A stretch of DNA of 64,000 nucleotides from Papio anubis. Lineage: Eukaryota; Chordata; Mammalia; Primates; Cercopithecidae. The notes below the pieces were generated by a model. That model saw nothing but the letters and a program-made list of their open reading frames with translations. It did no database searches and was not told the DNA's origin. The DNA lies in assembly GCF_008728515.1 (NCBI RefSeq), contig NW_022161856.1, forward strand, positions 62,001 through 126,000, in the 5' to 3' direction. The position numbers and the translations under genes were made by a program. Shown here in pieces: positions 1 to 11,828 of the stretch (positions are counted from its first letter, which is position 1; every line of letters starts with the position of its first letter).

Positions 1-598
1 CCTGGATCACCATGACTTTTATGGTCACCTTCAGGGAATGAAAAGTCTTCTAATCAGTAATTAATGTCTCATTCAGAGGTATCGCCAAAAGTTGCCACTT
101 CATTCAAGGTTACAGCTATACCCTTTTCCCTACCACTGTAGGTGCTGGGAGGGAGGGGAGTGGTTGACTTTGATTTCTCCAACTTGAGCTTTGATTTGCC
201 AGCCACATCCCCTGATACTCTGGTTTTCTATCTCTGTGAGATTAGAGTAGAGAAGAGAGGACAAGGAAGGGAATGTCCCAGGCTTGTCTTTACTGAAGGT
301 AAAACATCACCCACATAGGGTATCTCTAGAGATCCCATGAGATCCCTCATGAGTCACTGTAAACCCTCAGAGCCCAGAGAGTGAGAGGCCAGCCCAAGAC
401 AGACTCAATCACGTGGAGTTTCCTTCTCGTTCCCTCCTTGTCCATTTTTCATTTATTTGGCCCCATCTGCTGGAGTGCCTCTGTGCTCCTGCCTTAAATG
501 TTTCTAATTTCTGTCTCCTCTTCTTCCTCTGAGGGATGCCTCAGGGGTAGGTGTTTCTCAACATTCTGCCTTTGACTTTCTTCTCCTCTTTTTGATAG
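1..598. other. unique non-coding sequence
   Basis: I see no repeat, RNA gene or convincing exon here. The stretch ends at the target-site duplication of the first Alu. Confidence 0.5.
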
Positions 599-612
599 TT
601 TAGCTGCTGTTT

Positions 613-888
613 GTTGTGTTTGCTTGTTTGCTTTTGGAGATGAGTTATCCCTATGTAGCCCAGGCTAATCTTGAACTTCTGTCCTCATGCAATCCTCTCA
701 CCTCTACCTCCCAAGTAGCTGGGACTACAGGCTCATGCCACCATGCTTGGTTGATTTTTAATTTTTTTCTTTGTAAAGTCAAGGTCTCACTACATTGCCC
801 AGGTTGGTCTCAAACTCCTGGGCTCAAGTGATCCTCCTGCCTCAGCCTCCCTAAGTGCTGAGATTGCAGGTGTGAACCACCGTGCCTG
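613..888 (-). mobile_element. Alu (old, J-like), antisense
   Basis: The plus strand reads as a reversed Alu: 'tgtagcccaggctaatc', 'cccaagtagctgggactaca' and 'gtgaaccaccgtgcctg' in order. Two arms are present and divergence is high, which suggests an old J-type copy. It is flanked by an imperfect 14-bp target-site duplication at 599-612 and 889-902 (tttagctgctgttt / tttggctggtgttt). The open frame across it is Alu-derived. Confidence 0.9.
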
Positions 889-950
889 TTTGGCTGGTGT
901 TTTTCATGTGTTGCTGGGGCTTTGACTCTTAGATTGAGGTGGGTCATTTG

Positions 951-1261
951 GTTTTTATTTATTTATTTATTTATTTTTGAGATGGAGTCTCTCTCTGTCA
1001 CCCAGGCTAGAGCGCAGTGGTGTGATCTTGGCTTATTCCAACCTTTCCTTCCCGGGTTCATGAGATTCTTCTGCCTCAGCCTCCCAAGTAGCTGGAATTA
1101 CAGGTGTGTGCCACCATGCCAGGCTAATTTTTTATTTTTAGTAGAGACAGGGTTTTGCCATGTTGATCAGGCTGTCCTTGGACTCCTGACCTCAGGTGAT
1201 CCACCCACCTTGACTTCCCAAAGTGTTGAGATTACAGGCGTGAGCCACCACACCCAGCCAG
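951..1261 (-). mobile_element. Alu (S-like), antisense, full length
   Basis: This is a full reversed Alu dimer. It starts with a (TTTA)n tail derived from poly(A), then 'gagatggagtct', 'gtagagacagggttttgcc' and 'gcgtgagccaccacaccc'. It lies about 60 bp from the preceding Alu in the same orientation. I could not identify a clear target-site duplication. The 115-residue frame over it is a translated Alu. Confidence 0.95.
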
Positions 1262-1617
1262 GTGAATGATTTTAAAATCTGCATTTCCGGAACTCCCTCT
1301 CCTCTGAGCTCCAGTTCTGTGTTCCTAATTGTACATTGGAGATCTTGACCCAAAGGGCCCACAGCCTTCTAAAGTCCCACATTTCAAAGGAAAGCTATCG
1401 CTTTCCTGCCCCCTTCCTCCTCCCTCTCAATCCTTGTTTTTCTTAACTGTCCCTCTGTTCTCCATCCACCCAGGCTGCCCAGTGTCTGACTGTTCCTTCT
1501 TCCTTATTCTGTACATCAAATTCACCAAGTCTTTCCATTCTGCCTTCGCAATAGTTTTATGTTTTGCTTTTTAATCTTATCAAAATTGAATTTGTTAAAA
1601 AAAAGTGTTTTTTTTGC
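1262..1617. other. unique non-coding sequence
   Basis: A pyrimidine-rich unique stretch between the Alu pair and an old L1. I see no exon or RNA gene. Confidence 0.4.
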
Positions 1618-1983
1618 TTTATTTCAATAGCTTTAGGAGTAAAGGTGGTTTTTGATTACATGAATGCATTGTATGGTGGTGGAGTCTGGGCTTTCAGTGT
1701 ACCCATCACTCGAATAGTGAACATTGTGCATAATAATTTTTCATCCCTCATCCCCCTCCCACACTTCACCCTTCTGAGTCTCCAATGCCCATTATATCAC
1801 TGTATGCCCCTGTGTACCCATAGCTTAGCTCCCATGTATAAGTGAGAGCATGTGGTGTTTGGTTTTCCATTCCTGAGTTGCCTCACTTAGGATGATGGCC
1901 TTCAGATCCATCCAAGTTTCTGCAAAATACATTATTTTCCTCTTTTTTTTTTTTAATGACTGAGTAGTATTCCATGGCATGCA

Positions 1984-2015
<32 letters not shown>
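1618..2015 (-). mobile_element. L1 LINE fragment, antisense (part 1)
   Basis: This is reversed 3' ORF2/3' end L1 sequence of an old primate or mammalian subfamily. Landmarks are 'cccatgtataagtgagagca', 'gtggtgtttggttttccatt' and 'agtagtattccatggca'. It ends in a GT microsatellite that is interrupted by a MaLR LTR. The same L1 resumes at 2423. No intact reading frame remains. Confidence 0.8.

Positions 2016-2017
<2 letters not shown>
1985..2017. repeat. (GT)n microsatellite, left half
   Basis: A GT dinucleotide run about 30 bp long lies inside the L1 where related copies carry a short GT-rich stretch. An LTR separates it from its right half. Confidence 0.9.
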
Positions 2018-2019
<2 letters not shown>

Positions 2020-2385
2020 AGTGAGATATGGTTTGGCTGTGTCCCCACCCAAATATCATCTTGAATTGTAGCTCCCATAATTCCCACGTGCCATGAGAAG
2101 GACCCAGTGGGAGGTAATTGAATCACGGGGGTGGGTTTTTCCCATGCTGTTCTCGTGGTTGTGAATAAGTCTCACAAGATCTGATGGTTTTATGAAGGGG
2201 AGTTCCCTTGCACATGTCTTCTTGCCTGCCACCATGCAAGATGTGACTTTGCTTCTCCTTTGCCTTCTGCCATGATTATGAGGCCTCCCCAGCCATGTGG
2301 AACTGTGAGTCAATTAAACTTCTTTCCTTTATAAATTACCCAGTCTCAGGTATGTCTTTATTAGCAGCATGAGAGCAGACTAATA

Positions 2386-2387
<2 letters not shown>
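2016..2387 (+). mobile_element. MaLR solo LTR (MST-like)
   Basis: The LTR runs from 'gagatatggtttggctgtgt' to 'gcagactaataca', the diagnostic ends of THE1/MST LTRs. The internal block 'tttgcttctcctttgccttc' favours MST over THE1. It is a solo LTR with no internal retroviral genes nearby. It sits inside a GT tract. The flanking GTGTG is compatible with the 5-bp MaLR duplication, but the repeat makes this unprovable and leaves the exact 5' border (2016-2022) uncertain. Confidence 0.85.

Positions 2388-2422
<35 letters not shown>
2388..2422. repeat. (GT)n microsatellite, right half
   Basis: A GT run directly follows the LTR and continues into L1 sequence. Together with 1985-2017 it looks like one former tract split by the LTR insertion. 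Confidence 0.9.
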
Positions 2423-2424
<2 letters not shown>

Positions 2425-2767
2425 CACCACAATTTCTTTATGCACTCATCAGTTTATGGGCACTTAGGTTGATTCCACATCTTTGCAACTGTGAATTGTG
2501 CTGCAATAGACATTTGCATGCAGGTGTCTTTTATATATATATATCTTTCTTTGAGTAGATGTCCAATAATGGGATTGCTGGATTGAATGGTAGATATACT
2601 TTTTGCTCTTTGAGAAATCTCTAGACTGTTTTCCACAGAAGTTGTACTAATTTACATTCCCACTAACATTGTATACACTTCCCCTTTTCATCAAATCTGT
2701 GCCAACATCTATTATTTTTTGACTTTTAAGTAATGGCCATTGTGATGGGGGTTAGGTGGCATCTTAC
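2423..2767 (-). mobile_element. L1 LINE fragment, antisense (part 2)
   Basis: This continues the L1 of 1618-2015. Landmarks include 'cactcatcagtttatgggca', 'tgggattgctggattgaatg' and 'gttttccacagaagttgtac', all reversed L1 ORF2 sequence in collinear order after the LTR. It is a degraded relic. Confidence 0.8.
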
Positions 2768-4785
2768 CACAGTGGCTTTTGAATGGGACTTCTCCCCATC
2801 ACAGCACCTCCTCCCTTGGTCCAAAACTCAGAGGCAACAGTCTGCCTTTCTATCAATGTGCTTTTAAAATACATACATACATACATATTTTTGTAGACTG
2901 GGATCATACTGTTCATGTTATTCTATAAATTGATTTTTTTTCCCACTTAACAATATATTGTGGAAACCTTTTGAAGTCACTTCATATTCATCCACAATAT
3001 TTTTCAAATATTTTGACAGTTGAGGACTTTGGGTTTTGCCTTCTCTTGTTCAGACAGAGTTCTCATGGTCTCTTTCTCCTTTTCAGTTCATGGTGACCTG
3101 AATTCCATGGAGGAAAGAGGAGGAGTAGGAGATGGCATCTGGTGTCCCTGGTGAACCAAATTCTATTAGGAAGAGGGTGCGGTGTGAGGTGGACCTGGAC
3201 CTGGATAAAACGGGTGCTTAACAAGTATTTGTTGAGTCGGTGATGGAGGAGGCAGGACTAGATGCAGGGACTAGCTGAGTTGACAAGAGCTAATACCAGG
3301 TGCGGACCAGGACGGGGGACTTTAGCGAAGACACCCTGCCAGATGTGTCTTGTTCCCTTGACTGTGGGGAGGCCCTTGGTGGTGGGGTGCAGTCCCACAG
3401 TCTGAGGATTTTCCCTGGATGCAGCCTCTCAGTGCTAAAATGGGACAGTCCCAGGCAAACCAGGTGAGTTGGTCACTCTACTCAGTGAGTCCCGTGCTGT
3501 GTTCAAATTTTCCTCTTAACAGATGTGGATTGACCTTGGAAACTTAGAAACTACCATTTCTCTGTGCCTGGGAGGAGAGTTAAGTCTTCTCACTAGAATC
3601 CTTTTACGTGTGAGAGAAATAAATATCTATCCTTTTTATATCTCTTTTGTTTTGGATTCTTTGTCACTAGCAGCCAAACCCAATTCTTACATAAAAGTGA
3701 TACTAATTAAATCCATTTGCATAAACTCATCAGTTTTATTCTTAATTACTATGATATACAATCATGAAGTTTGTACCCTAAAATACCACTGTAAGTTTGA
3801 TTTGATTACAGCATTAAACTTAGTTTACAGAAATGCGTGGCTCCTTTCAATAGCTTGTTGATTATATAGTATGATCATCTTCTGATAACTTAAAAGAAGA
3901 CAAATGGAAGGACCCATATTCCTTCCAGCTTGTGAATGGAGGCCCAAGGCACCAGGCCCTGCTATTGAATTTGAATAAGTAATGAGATCTCTTTTGAACA
4001 GAATCTGAGAGATGGCATTAACTTATACCTCATGGCCAAAGTGCATTACATTTAGCCTTTACTGCAGACAGTTGTTTCGGGAGACACGGTATGACCTTTG
4101 GTGTATCTGTATCTGGGAAACAATAAGCCATTCTTTAAATGAAAATTTTGCTGCATTACAAATGACTGGAGAGGTTTTTAAAAATTATTATTCTAGTGCT
4201 GGTCTGCTTCCTTTCTTTCTTTTAAATAATCTGCTTTAAGCATTCAAAGGGTCTACTCATCTCAGGACAGTACGATAGCTAATTTGCTGAGAGCCTCTGA
4301 ACATACCCCAAGCCTGCTTAGGACATCTGCAGGGAAGTTAAATCATTTTAAGTGGAGGAATTAGGCTAATGTTTTCTGCTAGGAAGAAACCGTGAATCTG
4401 GTATTCTGAACGAGACTTCAAATGGTGGAAACAAATTATGCTGTAGATATACAAAAGAAAAATAAATCCATCTTATTTTACTAGGAGCTTGACACTTTTA
4501 TTTAGAGAATTTATACTCCTGAATGCTTTCTTCATGCCTTATGGATGCATTTCAAATGTGGCTGTTAGGCTGATGATCTACTTCTTAAAAACAGATCAGG
4601 GAGAAAGAGGAGATTGGGGCCACTTTGGAATAAGAAAGAAAGAAAAGAGAAGATTTATTTAACAATGAGATGAATCTGAGCAAAACAGATCTTTTTCTTG
4701 CAAAAGCAGGCAAATTCTGATAGGCTTCAGAGATTCTGAATGAAAAAAATGTTCTTTTGCAAATGACTTTTGCACCTCCACTATC
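2768..4785. other. mostly unique non-coding sequence
   Basis: The first 240 bp (to about 3010) resemble a common old interspersed repeat that I cannot assign; a short ATAC run lies near 2868-2886. The rest looks unique. A 112-codon frame at 3523-3861 has no recognisable domain and lies in AT-rich sequence, so I do not call it a gene. Confidence 0.4.
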
Positions 4786-4798
4786 TCCCCAAGACTTT

Positions 4799-5040
4799 GT
4801 GTTTTTTCTTTTTTGAGAGAGGGTCATGCAGGCTGGAGTGCAATGGTAATCCTCCGCCTCAGCCTCTGAGTGGCTGGGACTGCAGGCACACTCTACCATG
4901 ACCAGCTGATTTTTTATTTTTTGCAGAGACAAGGTCTCATTACCTTGCACAGGCTGGTCTTGAACTCCTAGTTTCAAGCGACCCTCCCATCTCAGCCTCC
5001 CAAAGTGCTGGGATTATAAGTGTGAGCCACCGGCCAGGCT
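4799..5040 (-). mobile_element. Alu, antisense, internally deleted
   Basis: This is a reversed Alu with roughly 50 bp missing from the right arm: 'tgcaggctggagtgcaatgg' runs almost directly into 'cctcagcctctgagtggctg'. A 13-bp target-site duplication (tccccaagacttt) is readable at 4786-4798 and 5041-5053. The deletion is therefore internal and does not mark the insertion border. Confidence 0.9.
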
Positions 5041-5053
5041 TCCCCAAGACTTT

Positions 5054-5746
5054 AACATGGAAAACCTACGTGGGAATTCTATGTAATGGACCATGATCCA
5101 CTATCCATCAGTTACGGATGTGCACATTGTTGTGTGTGTTTTCATAAGCTTTCCTATGTGGATGTTCAACACTGAATGCTACTCGCTATGCACCTAGGAT
5201 ACACTGGTGAGCTGAGGTTATTTGCTGGAGACAGGGTGGGGAATTACAGCCAAGGGGATAAAAGGTAGCTGCAGGGTAGATTCTGACTGGCTTTTAAATG
5301 ATTGCTATAGGGCAGCTGGTGCTGCTGAGAGAGGCGAGAGAGGTGTAGTTTGTGAACTAAACAGGCAGTTACCGATCCTCATTCACTCCTGGGCCCTAAT
5401 GAAACCCAAGTTATCTACACCACGACCAACTCAGTGCAAACTATTTCCTCAGTGCCAGGAGTCTCTAGGGGAGAACCCATCTCTGGGTGCAGACTTTGCT
5501 GGGAGGAGTTAAGACAACAAGTAGATATCTGAATAACATTGAAGCCCACACTCTCCCCCATCTCACTGCTCTTGTTTTTCTCTGCTATTAGTCATATTTT
5601 GAATCTCAGCCTCTCAACATGGGACACCATAAACTAAGGTATCAAGTGAAATATTCTGAAAGTGCATGTTCTGGAAACCGCATGTTCTTTCCTTTCTTCA
5701 AAGGCATCTGGCAATTTGCTTCTTCACATTACTGAACCACTATCAG
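5054..5746. other. unique non-coding sequence
   Basis: No repeat family or RNA gene recognised. A 96-codon open frame at 5222-5512 has no recognisable motif. Confidence 0.4.
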
Positions 5747-5755
5747 AAGGGGTGA

Positions 5756-6055
5756 GGGCCAGACATGGTGGCTCCTACTTGTAATCCCAGCCCTTTGGGA
5801 GGCCGAAGCTGGAGGATTGCTTGAGGCCAGGAGTTTGAGATCAGCCAGGACAGCAGAGCAAAACCCCAACTCTGCCAAAAATTAAAATATTAGCCAGGTA
5901 TGTTAGGGCACACCTGTAGTCCCAGCTATTCAGGAGGCTGAGGCAAGAGGATCACTTGAGTCCAAGGAGTTCAAGGCTTCAGTGAGCCATGATTGTGCCA
6001 CCATACTCCAGCCTAGGTGACAGTGCAAGTCTCTGTCTCAAAAAGTAAAAATTTT
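5756..6055 (+). mobile_element. Alu (J-like), sense
   Basis: A full-length sense Alu: 'gcctttgggaggcc'-like left arm, A-rich linker, 'cctgtagtcccagctattc' right arm and an A-rich tail. A short likely duplication (aaggggtg) lies before the element near 5748 and after the tail near 6058. Divergence suggests an old copy. Confidence 0.9.
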
Positions 6056-6061
6056 AAAAAG

Positions 6062-7539
6062 GGGTGGGCAAGGACTCACACAGTTGCTCCTGGCTTTTCT
6101 AGGCTGTAGGGTCTGATTGTCCCTCTGAACGTATGCATGGCTAGGAGAGCCCATGAATCAGACTCCAGTCCTGCTGTGTCAGATTCTGGGACTGCGTAGG
6201 ATCTCTGTGAGCTCATCTATAAAATAATGATTCAGAAAAATTGTGAACTGCTAGCTGAGTCCCTTGTCATCATGAATAAGCGTCATGTTCTCCCTCCGTG
6301 CCAGGTAGCATTATTCTCCTTCTTAACATCTTGCTGGAGAAGAATGGTGCCTGGGAGGTTTCAATCTTGCTCTCTTGGAGGGCACCCCAGTGTGACAATG
6401 AGCTCATTCTTGCAAGGATATGGTCTATATTGGCATTTGTTTCCTGATAGTGATGCATCGTCCCCAGTACCTGTAACCCTGTGGTACTCCTTCCAGCTGG
6501 ATTTCTCCACTGGGCTAATTCAGAACGCAGCGTTTCATCTTGAGAGGAAGCCCAACATTTTTTGTCCTTTACTTAGCCTCGAAAGGATGACTGCAGCCAA
6601 GCAGGTTTCTATGACCAGAGCTTATTTGCACACTTATATTTATTCTAAGAATATGAAATGTGCAATAGCCCCCATCCTCCCTCACAAAAGATCTATGAGC
6701 AAAAGTAAAGTTCATGTTACCCTTAGAAAGATCTTCAATTGTTTTGTGGGTGGTTTCTCATTTCCTGAGACACTGAGAAAGTTTGACCTAAAAAGTTTGC
6801 TTTTTAATATATTTTGTTGAAAAGAGAGAAGGTGATGCTCTTGTCACTAAGCAACATGAATAGGGAAGAGCGCCCATGGTTATTTATTGTGTAAACGGGG
6901 AAATAATGAAGATAACGAATTCTTGACCTTTTTCTATTTCTTTATAAACCAGCCCGAAATGCCATTTCAATGTCTGAACACGTAAATATAATGGGAGAGA
7001 CACTGTTCACACCCTGAACCTTGACCTTTGCAAGCAGAGGGGAGAATGCTGGTATACTAGCTGTTTTATGACAAATGCCAGCCTATTTTTTATCAGTAGG
7101 TTGGAGGCATGAAATACACATCATTGCTACTTCAGATATTTATTCTGGGATTTTGTTCTTTGGCTCCATTTCAAAGGCTACTTGACCAACTACTTTGTGC
7201 CTGTAATTCAAAATGTTATTTGGGGTTGTTTTTCGGTAGAGGGAGGCACTTAGAGGCAGAGAGATACATGGATCTGTTTTGCTACTGAACAGATGAAGAA
7301 ATAGTGTTCAGTGAGTTTGCCTAATGTCACCACACTGAAACAGGGACCAGCGCTGTCACTAGAATTTACTCAGGTTAATATGCAAAACTTGGAAGGCCTA
7401 AACAATGAATTTCCCACAGTGAAGTTTCTTTTCTGAAAAGGGTGGTAAACTTGGACATAAGAAGAAAAAAAAAGACTTACATCCAATATTCATACTTACA
7501 TGGCCCTTAGAGACAAGACTTCTCTCCTTTCCCAAAATA
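6062..7539. other. unique sequence with a 197-codon open frame
   Basis: No repeats recognised. It contains the longest repeat-free open frame in the window (6227-6820, plus strand, 197 codons). That frame has no recognisable domain, no clear Kozak context, and no splice or polyadenylation context that I can tie to it. One frame of this length is about what chance gives across 64 kb, so it is not called as a gene. Confidence 0.4.
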
Positions 7540-8120
7540 CATCGTCATTTTCATTCACTCATTCATTAAGGCAGTCATTTATTCACCCAATAGACATTTA
7601 TTGAGCACATATTACATGCTAGGTATTGAGTTGAGAGCTGAGAATTCCAAGATTCTGAATAGGCCAGTCTCTTCTTCAGAGAGCTCCAAACTCAGTGAGG
7701 GAGAGAAGATCATTTCAAGTTGATAAGCAAGGCTAAATCAATGTGCAGCCATATACCCTATAAATATATACACCTACTGTGTACCCCCCATTCCAGGAAA
7801 TTAAAAATGAAATACGAAATACAAAAAGGAGTTAAGGTTTAAAAAAAGAATGTCTCAAATGCCGGACAAGGATGGGATGAGGATTCAGGAATGCCTTCTG
7901 GAAGAGGTGGCTGGAGTTGTGTCTTAGAAGAAGGAGTTATCTATGCGGATTTTGAAGGGATAGAAGAAAGGGCATTCCAGGCTGACAGTGTAACAGATAC
8001 AAAGGCTGCCAAGTAGGAAGCAGTATGTGAATATGTAGCCCAGGGCAGGTGAAATAGAGAGGCAGAATAGGGTAGCTGTTGAAAGCCTTCCCTGCATAGA
8101 CCTGATAAAAGAAAGCTCCA
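7540..8120 (-). mobile_element. L2 LINE, antisense, interrupted
   Basis: The left end reads as the reversed L2 3' terminus ('cattcactcattcattaagg', 'atagacatttattgagcaca'). The right part matches further L2 3' sequence ('gggcattccaggctgac', 'aaggctgccaag'). A short A-rich L1-like tail lies between. It is an ancient mammalian LINE relic with no coding capacity. Confidence 0.65.
7737..7815 (+). mobile_element. very short L1 3' tail (inferred)
   Basis: 'accctataaatatatacacc' followed by 'tactgtgtaccc' and an A-rich end resembles the last bases of an L1 3' UTR. If so it is a severely 5'-truncated insertion of about 80 bp inside the L2. Family assignment is tentative. Confidence 0.4.
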
Positions 8121-9960
8121 CCTCTGTATCTTAATGATTGCCAAGGGAGGAAAAGAGGTTGTGTAGAATTGTATACTGGCTTTTAAATCTTCCATCTGGG
8201 GGTGACATATTGTTTTGCCTCTCATTTCAGTGACCAAAGTAAGTCACACAACTATGCCTAACTTCCAAGGGGACAGGAAAGTGTAATCCTGTTATTTGCC
8301 CAGAAAGAGGAAAAATGGAATAGCAGTGATTACCACAGCAAAGGAACTATTAGTTAGATATTATCAGAAAAATGCAAAACTAAAGCTATTCTATTTGATG
8401 AGTATTATCCCTTTTTAAAATCTAGTTCATAGATAGCATCCTTGCAAAGACATATCCTCATTTTTTCCCTTGGGACATATTTCCAAGTCGTTTACTTTGG
8501 AGGGCAGAGGAGGAAGCAGCCCTTCTCAGAATGAAACATTCTTTTGTTGTGTTTGGTTTCCTGAAGTGGTCATCTGGTTCCACTTATTTAAAAATCTATC
8601 TGTGTTCCTACTGTTTTACCAGAACTTTGGGAGCATGGTGTCTCATTTTTGGTGATCCACAAAAAGGTACCAGTGAAACTCTCAGCTCATCTGCAATGGA
8701 AGATGGGTGTATAACTGCTACACTCTTGCCACTTGCCAAGTGGTATTTACTATTATTCAGTGTTCGTTTGGGGTATTGAACAGTATTGATCAACTGAGTT
8801 GATCAATGTATGCCAAGACCATACATTTCATAGGATATCCTAAAGTTCACCTCCTGGAACAAGGGAGCCTAAAGTTGGAGCCTGAAGGCTTGCATTATAC
8901 CGTAGAGGTCTCCGAAAAGATTGCTTCTTCGAAAGGGTGTTTTAATGCAAAGGAGGGTACTAGAAGAAGTAGACTACTGTAAGACATGGTCCTATGTAAA
9001 TTGTTATGAGTCTGTTATAAGAATGTTGTCCTACTTAGAAGGAACCCTCCCACTTCCTGAAGAGAAAGCCGCCCTTCTCCTAAGCAGTGGTTTGTTTTGC
9101 ATGTCATGGACACTTTTGTCATTAGCTGCTGGGAAACATAAACCTACCTTGTAGCTCAGGAGTTGTAAGTGAAGAATTCATTATGGAATGCACATTGTCA
9201 TCAGCACTGCTGCGTCTATTTGTGTTACTCTCTGTGTTTTCTTTCTTCTGTTCTCCCCACTTTTAATGTCTGTTACCCTGTATTTTACATTTAAAAAATT
9301 CTTTCTGAAATAAGGTAGAAAATTAACATGTAACAGAAGGGGAAAATTGAAAGTTTCTTATAATTGACCTTTTCTGTTCTGGACCCTCCATTCCTGATTG
9401 GAAAAAAAAAAATGTGCAAGTCATTTAAAGGTAACCCAGCCTCTTGTAGTAAAAATAATCTTTATACAATAAATATTTCGAGTTTCAAAGTACAGGTTTA
9501 CTCAGAGGGGCATTTCCTCATCTTGAGTTGTTTCTCCTTCTCTCTCATCTTTCTTCAAATGGCGTTTAGGGGTAGGGAGAAGGTCTGAAGGGAAGGAGAA
9601 GTAGATTGTTACTTTAGTAACAGTGTGCATGTCTATATGTGTGTGGTGAGGAAGGTGGTACATAGAAAATGAATTTAAATAAGAATGTATTGAGTTGGAA
9701 CTGCCTGTGAATAATCTGGGAGGCAGTTAGTTGGCTGTCTGTGTTTAATGTTTAACAAATTCTAGTGAGGCATTATTACTTTAACTTGTGAGTTAATATG
9801 ATTTTTGAGAGTTTTAGCAGTGGAGGAAAGAGGACGCCATCTTTGTAGTACCACAGTTCATCTTGAGGAGGCCTAGAGTCACTCTATTCTACCCCCTACC
9901 TACTCAGCCCTCATTTGTAGGTCACTGATTTATATCTCAAAACTTTAGTATAAACATGTC
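8121..9960. other. unique non-coding sequence
   Basis: I recognise no repeat or RNA gene. Open frames of 60-98 codons occur on both strands without domain signatures and look like chance frames. Confidence 0.4.
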
Positions 9961-9968
9961 TATGAAAG

Positions 9969-10271
9969 TTTTTTTGTTTGTTTGTTTGAGACAGAGTCTC
10001 GCTCTGTCACCCAGGCTGGAGTCCAGTGGTGCCATCAGAGCTCCCCACAGTCTTGGACTTCTGGGTTCAAGCAATCCTCCCACCTCAGCCTCCTGAGTAG
10101 TTAGGACTACAGGTGTTTACCACTGGGCTTGGCTATTTTTGTTTTTCTACTTTTAGAGATGGGATCTTGCTATGTTGCCCAGGCTGGTCTCAAACTCCTG
10201 GCCTCAAGCAGTTCTTCCACCTTGGCCTCCCAAAATACTGAGATTACAAGTGTGAGCCACTGCATCTGGCC
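9969..10271 (-). mobile_element. Alu (J-like), antisense, full length
   Basis: A reversed full-length Alu with a (TTTG)n-patterned tail at its left edge, then 'gagacagagtctcgctctgt', 'gttgcccaggctggtctc' and 'gtgagccactgcatctggcc'. A perfect 8-bp duplication (tatgaaag) lies at 9961-9968 and 10272-10279. Confidence 0.95.
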
Positions 10272-10279
10272 TATGAAAG

Positions 10280-11452
10280 ATGTTTTAAAAAATAAAAATA
10301 CACATATTAACCAGTCAGCACAGCAAATCACTCATTCCCTGAAAAAACTGACTTACGTGGACAATGACATTTGGTGTAGACAGGTGGGGTGGGGGGTGGG
10401 ATGTGAATGTCAGGGCAAGTCTAGACATAGGCTTTGTTGGTGAGGGGCTAAGCAATGGCTCCTCCAAATTATTTGGTTGAGAAGGGGCAATGTGAGAAAA
10501 GGAGGAGAGATGGAAAAGGGAAAGGCAAGAGTTGCCCATTTCGTTGGGGTCCTAAAGATGGTGACTGATGGTAAGGTTGCCTTTTGAGTGGAATAGGAAG
10601 GCAAGAAGATGTGGCCCCCTGAGACAGACTAGGGAACCTTCTACCTAAGAGACACATTACTGTGTGAACACCAACTATTGGATGCATCTACACTCTATCA
10701 ATTTCTTGAAGGAACGATGTCTGCTTTCACTTTTAGCTCCAGTCTCAACCAGGCTCAGGAGTGACATTAATGCCAGGAGCTCCATAGAAGCAGCACTGAA
10801 TGCCTCTGGTCTTTCAGCAAGTTGTTTCCATCACGTCATAGCAAGTAGCATGTCTGGAGCCATCACATGGCATGACATCCTGTAAGGGGCTTCCTCATTA
10901 TTTACTGAGCATGTCAAAGTGTTTGCTGCCTTCAGGGATCTCAAGGGAGCACATATTTGCCACAGCACCTCGATGAGAAATACAAGCAAGTTGTAAATTT
11001 GCTACTCATTTTAAAGGCTATCACAGAGAATGCATATTCTGTTAGCTCCCTTTTCTGCTGAGGCTTCTGGGTGCAGAGAAATAAACCTAATAAGTATTAT
11101 ATTTATTGAGAAACAACTATAATATCAGGGTATTTTAGCCGGGGTGACTGCTATGATGCCAATTACACTGAGCGTCATAACTAAAGTATAAATATGATCT
11201 CCTCTCTTTTGTGTTTTTCAGCGAATGACATAATTGCTCACGTGCTTTATGAATAGGAAAACTAGTACCTTCCTCTTGAGTTTTACCCTCCAGAGGCTAA
11301 CTTGTACAAAATCTCTGGGGAGGTTTGGACAGACTGCCTTGAAATCTCATTGCCACAGAGACTTGCCATTGAAAGCCTGTCCTCTGCAGACTGACAGGTG
11401 ATGCTGGTTCATCCTGCAATGATGTCTTGGTGGCCCAGATCTCTATAGAGGT
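10280..11452. other. unique non-coding sequence
   Basis: No repeat family recognised. 'ttgtgtttttcag' ending at 11221 resembles a splice acceptor, but no donor or frame supports an exon. Confidence 0.4.
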
Positions 11453-11828
11453 TGATATGGTTTGGCTGTGTCCTCACTCAAATCTCATCTTGAATTGTAG
11501 TTACCATAATCCCCATGTGTTGTGGGAGTGACCCAGTGGGAGGTCATTTAATCATGGGACATTTACCCTCATGCTGTTCTTATGATAGTAAGTGAGTTCT
11601 CAAGAGATCTGATGGTTTTATAAGGGGATTTTCTCCACTTTTGCTCATTCTTCTTCTCCCTAGCACCATGTGAAGAAGGACGTATTTGCTTCCCTTTCCA
11701 CCATGATTATAAGTTTCCTTAGGCCCCCCCACAGTGCAGCTAACTGTGAGTCAGTTAAACCTCTTTCCTTTATAAATTACCCAGTCTCAGGTGTGTCTTT
11801 ATTAGCAGCGTGAGAACGGACTAATATA
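11453..11828 (+). mobile_element. MaLR solo LTR (MST-like)
   Basis: Starts 'tgatatggtttggctgtgtc' and ends 'gagaacggactaatata'. It is more diverged in the middle than the LTR at 2.0 kb, consistent with an older MST subfamily. The 5 bp before (gaggt) and after (gaggg) it match at four positions, as expected for a MaLR duplication. No internal sequence is attached, so it is a solo LTR. Confidence 0.85.

Noticed and set aside
922..1269. 115-codon open frame
   Set aside because: It is a translated antisense Alu; the same peptide pattern recurs at 12563-12778, 50010-50279 and 57390-57746.
11203..11230. Splice-acceptor-like ttgtgtttttcag
   Set aside because: No matching donor or open frame downstream; such sites occur often by chance.
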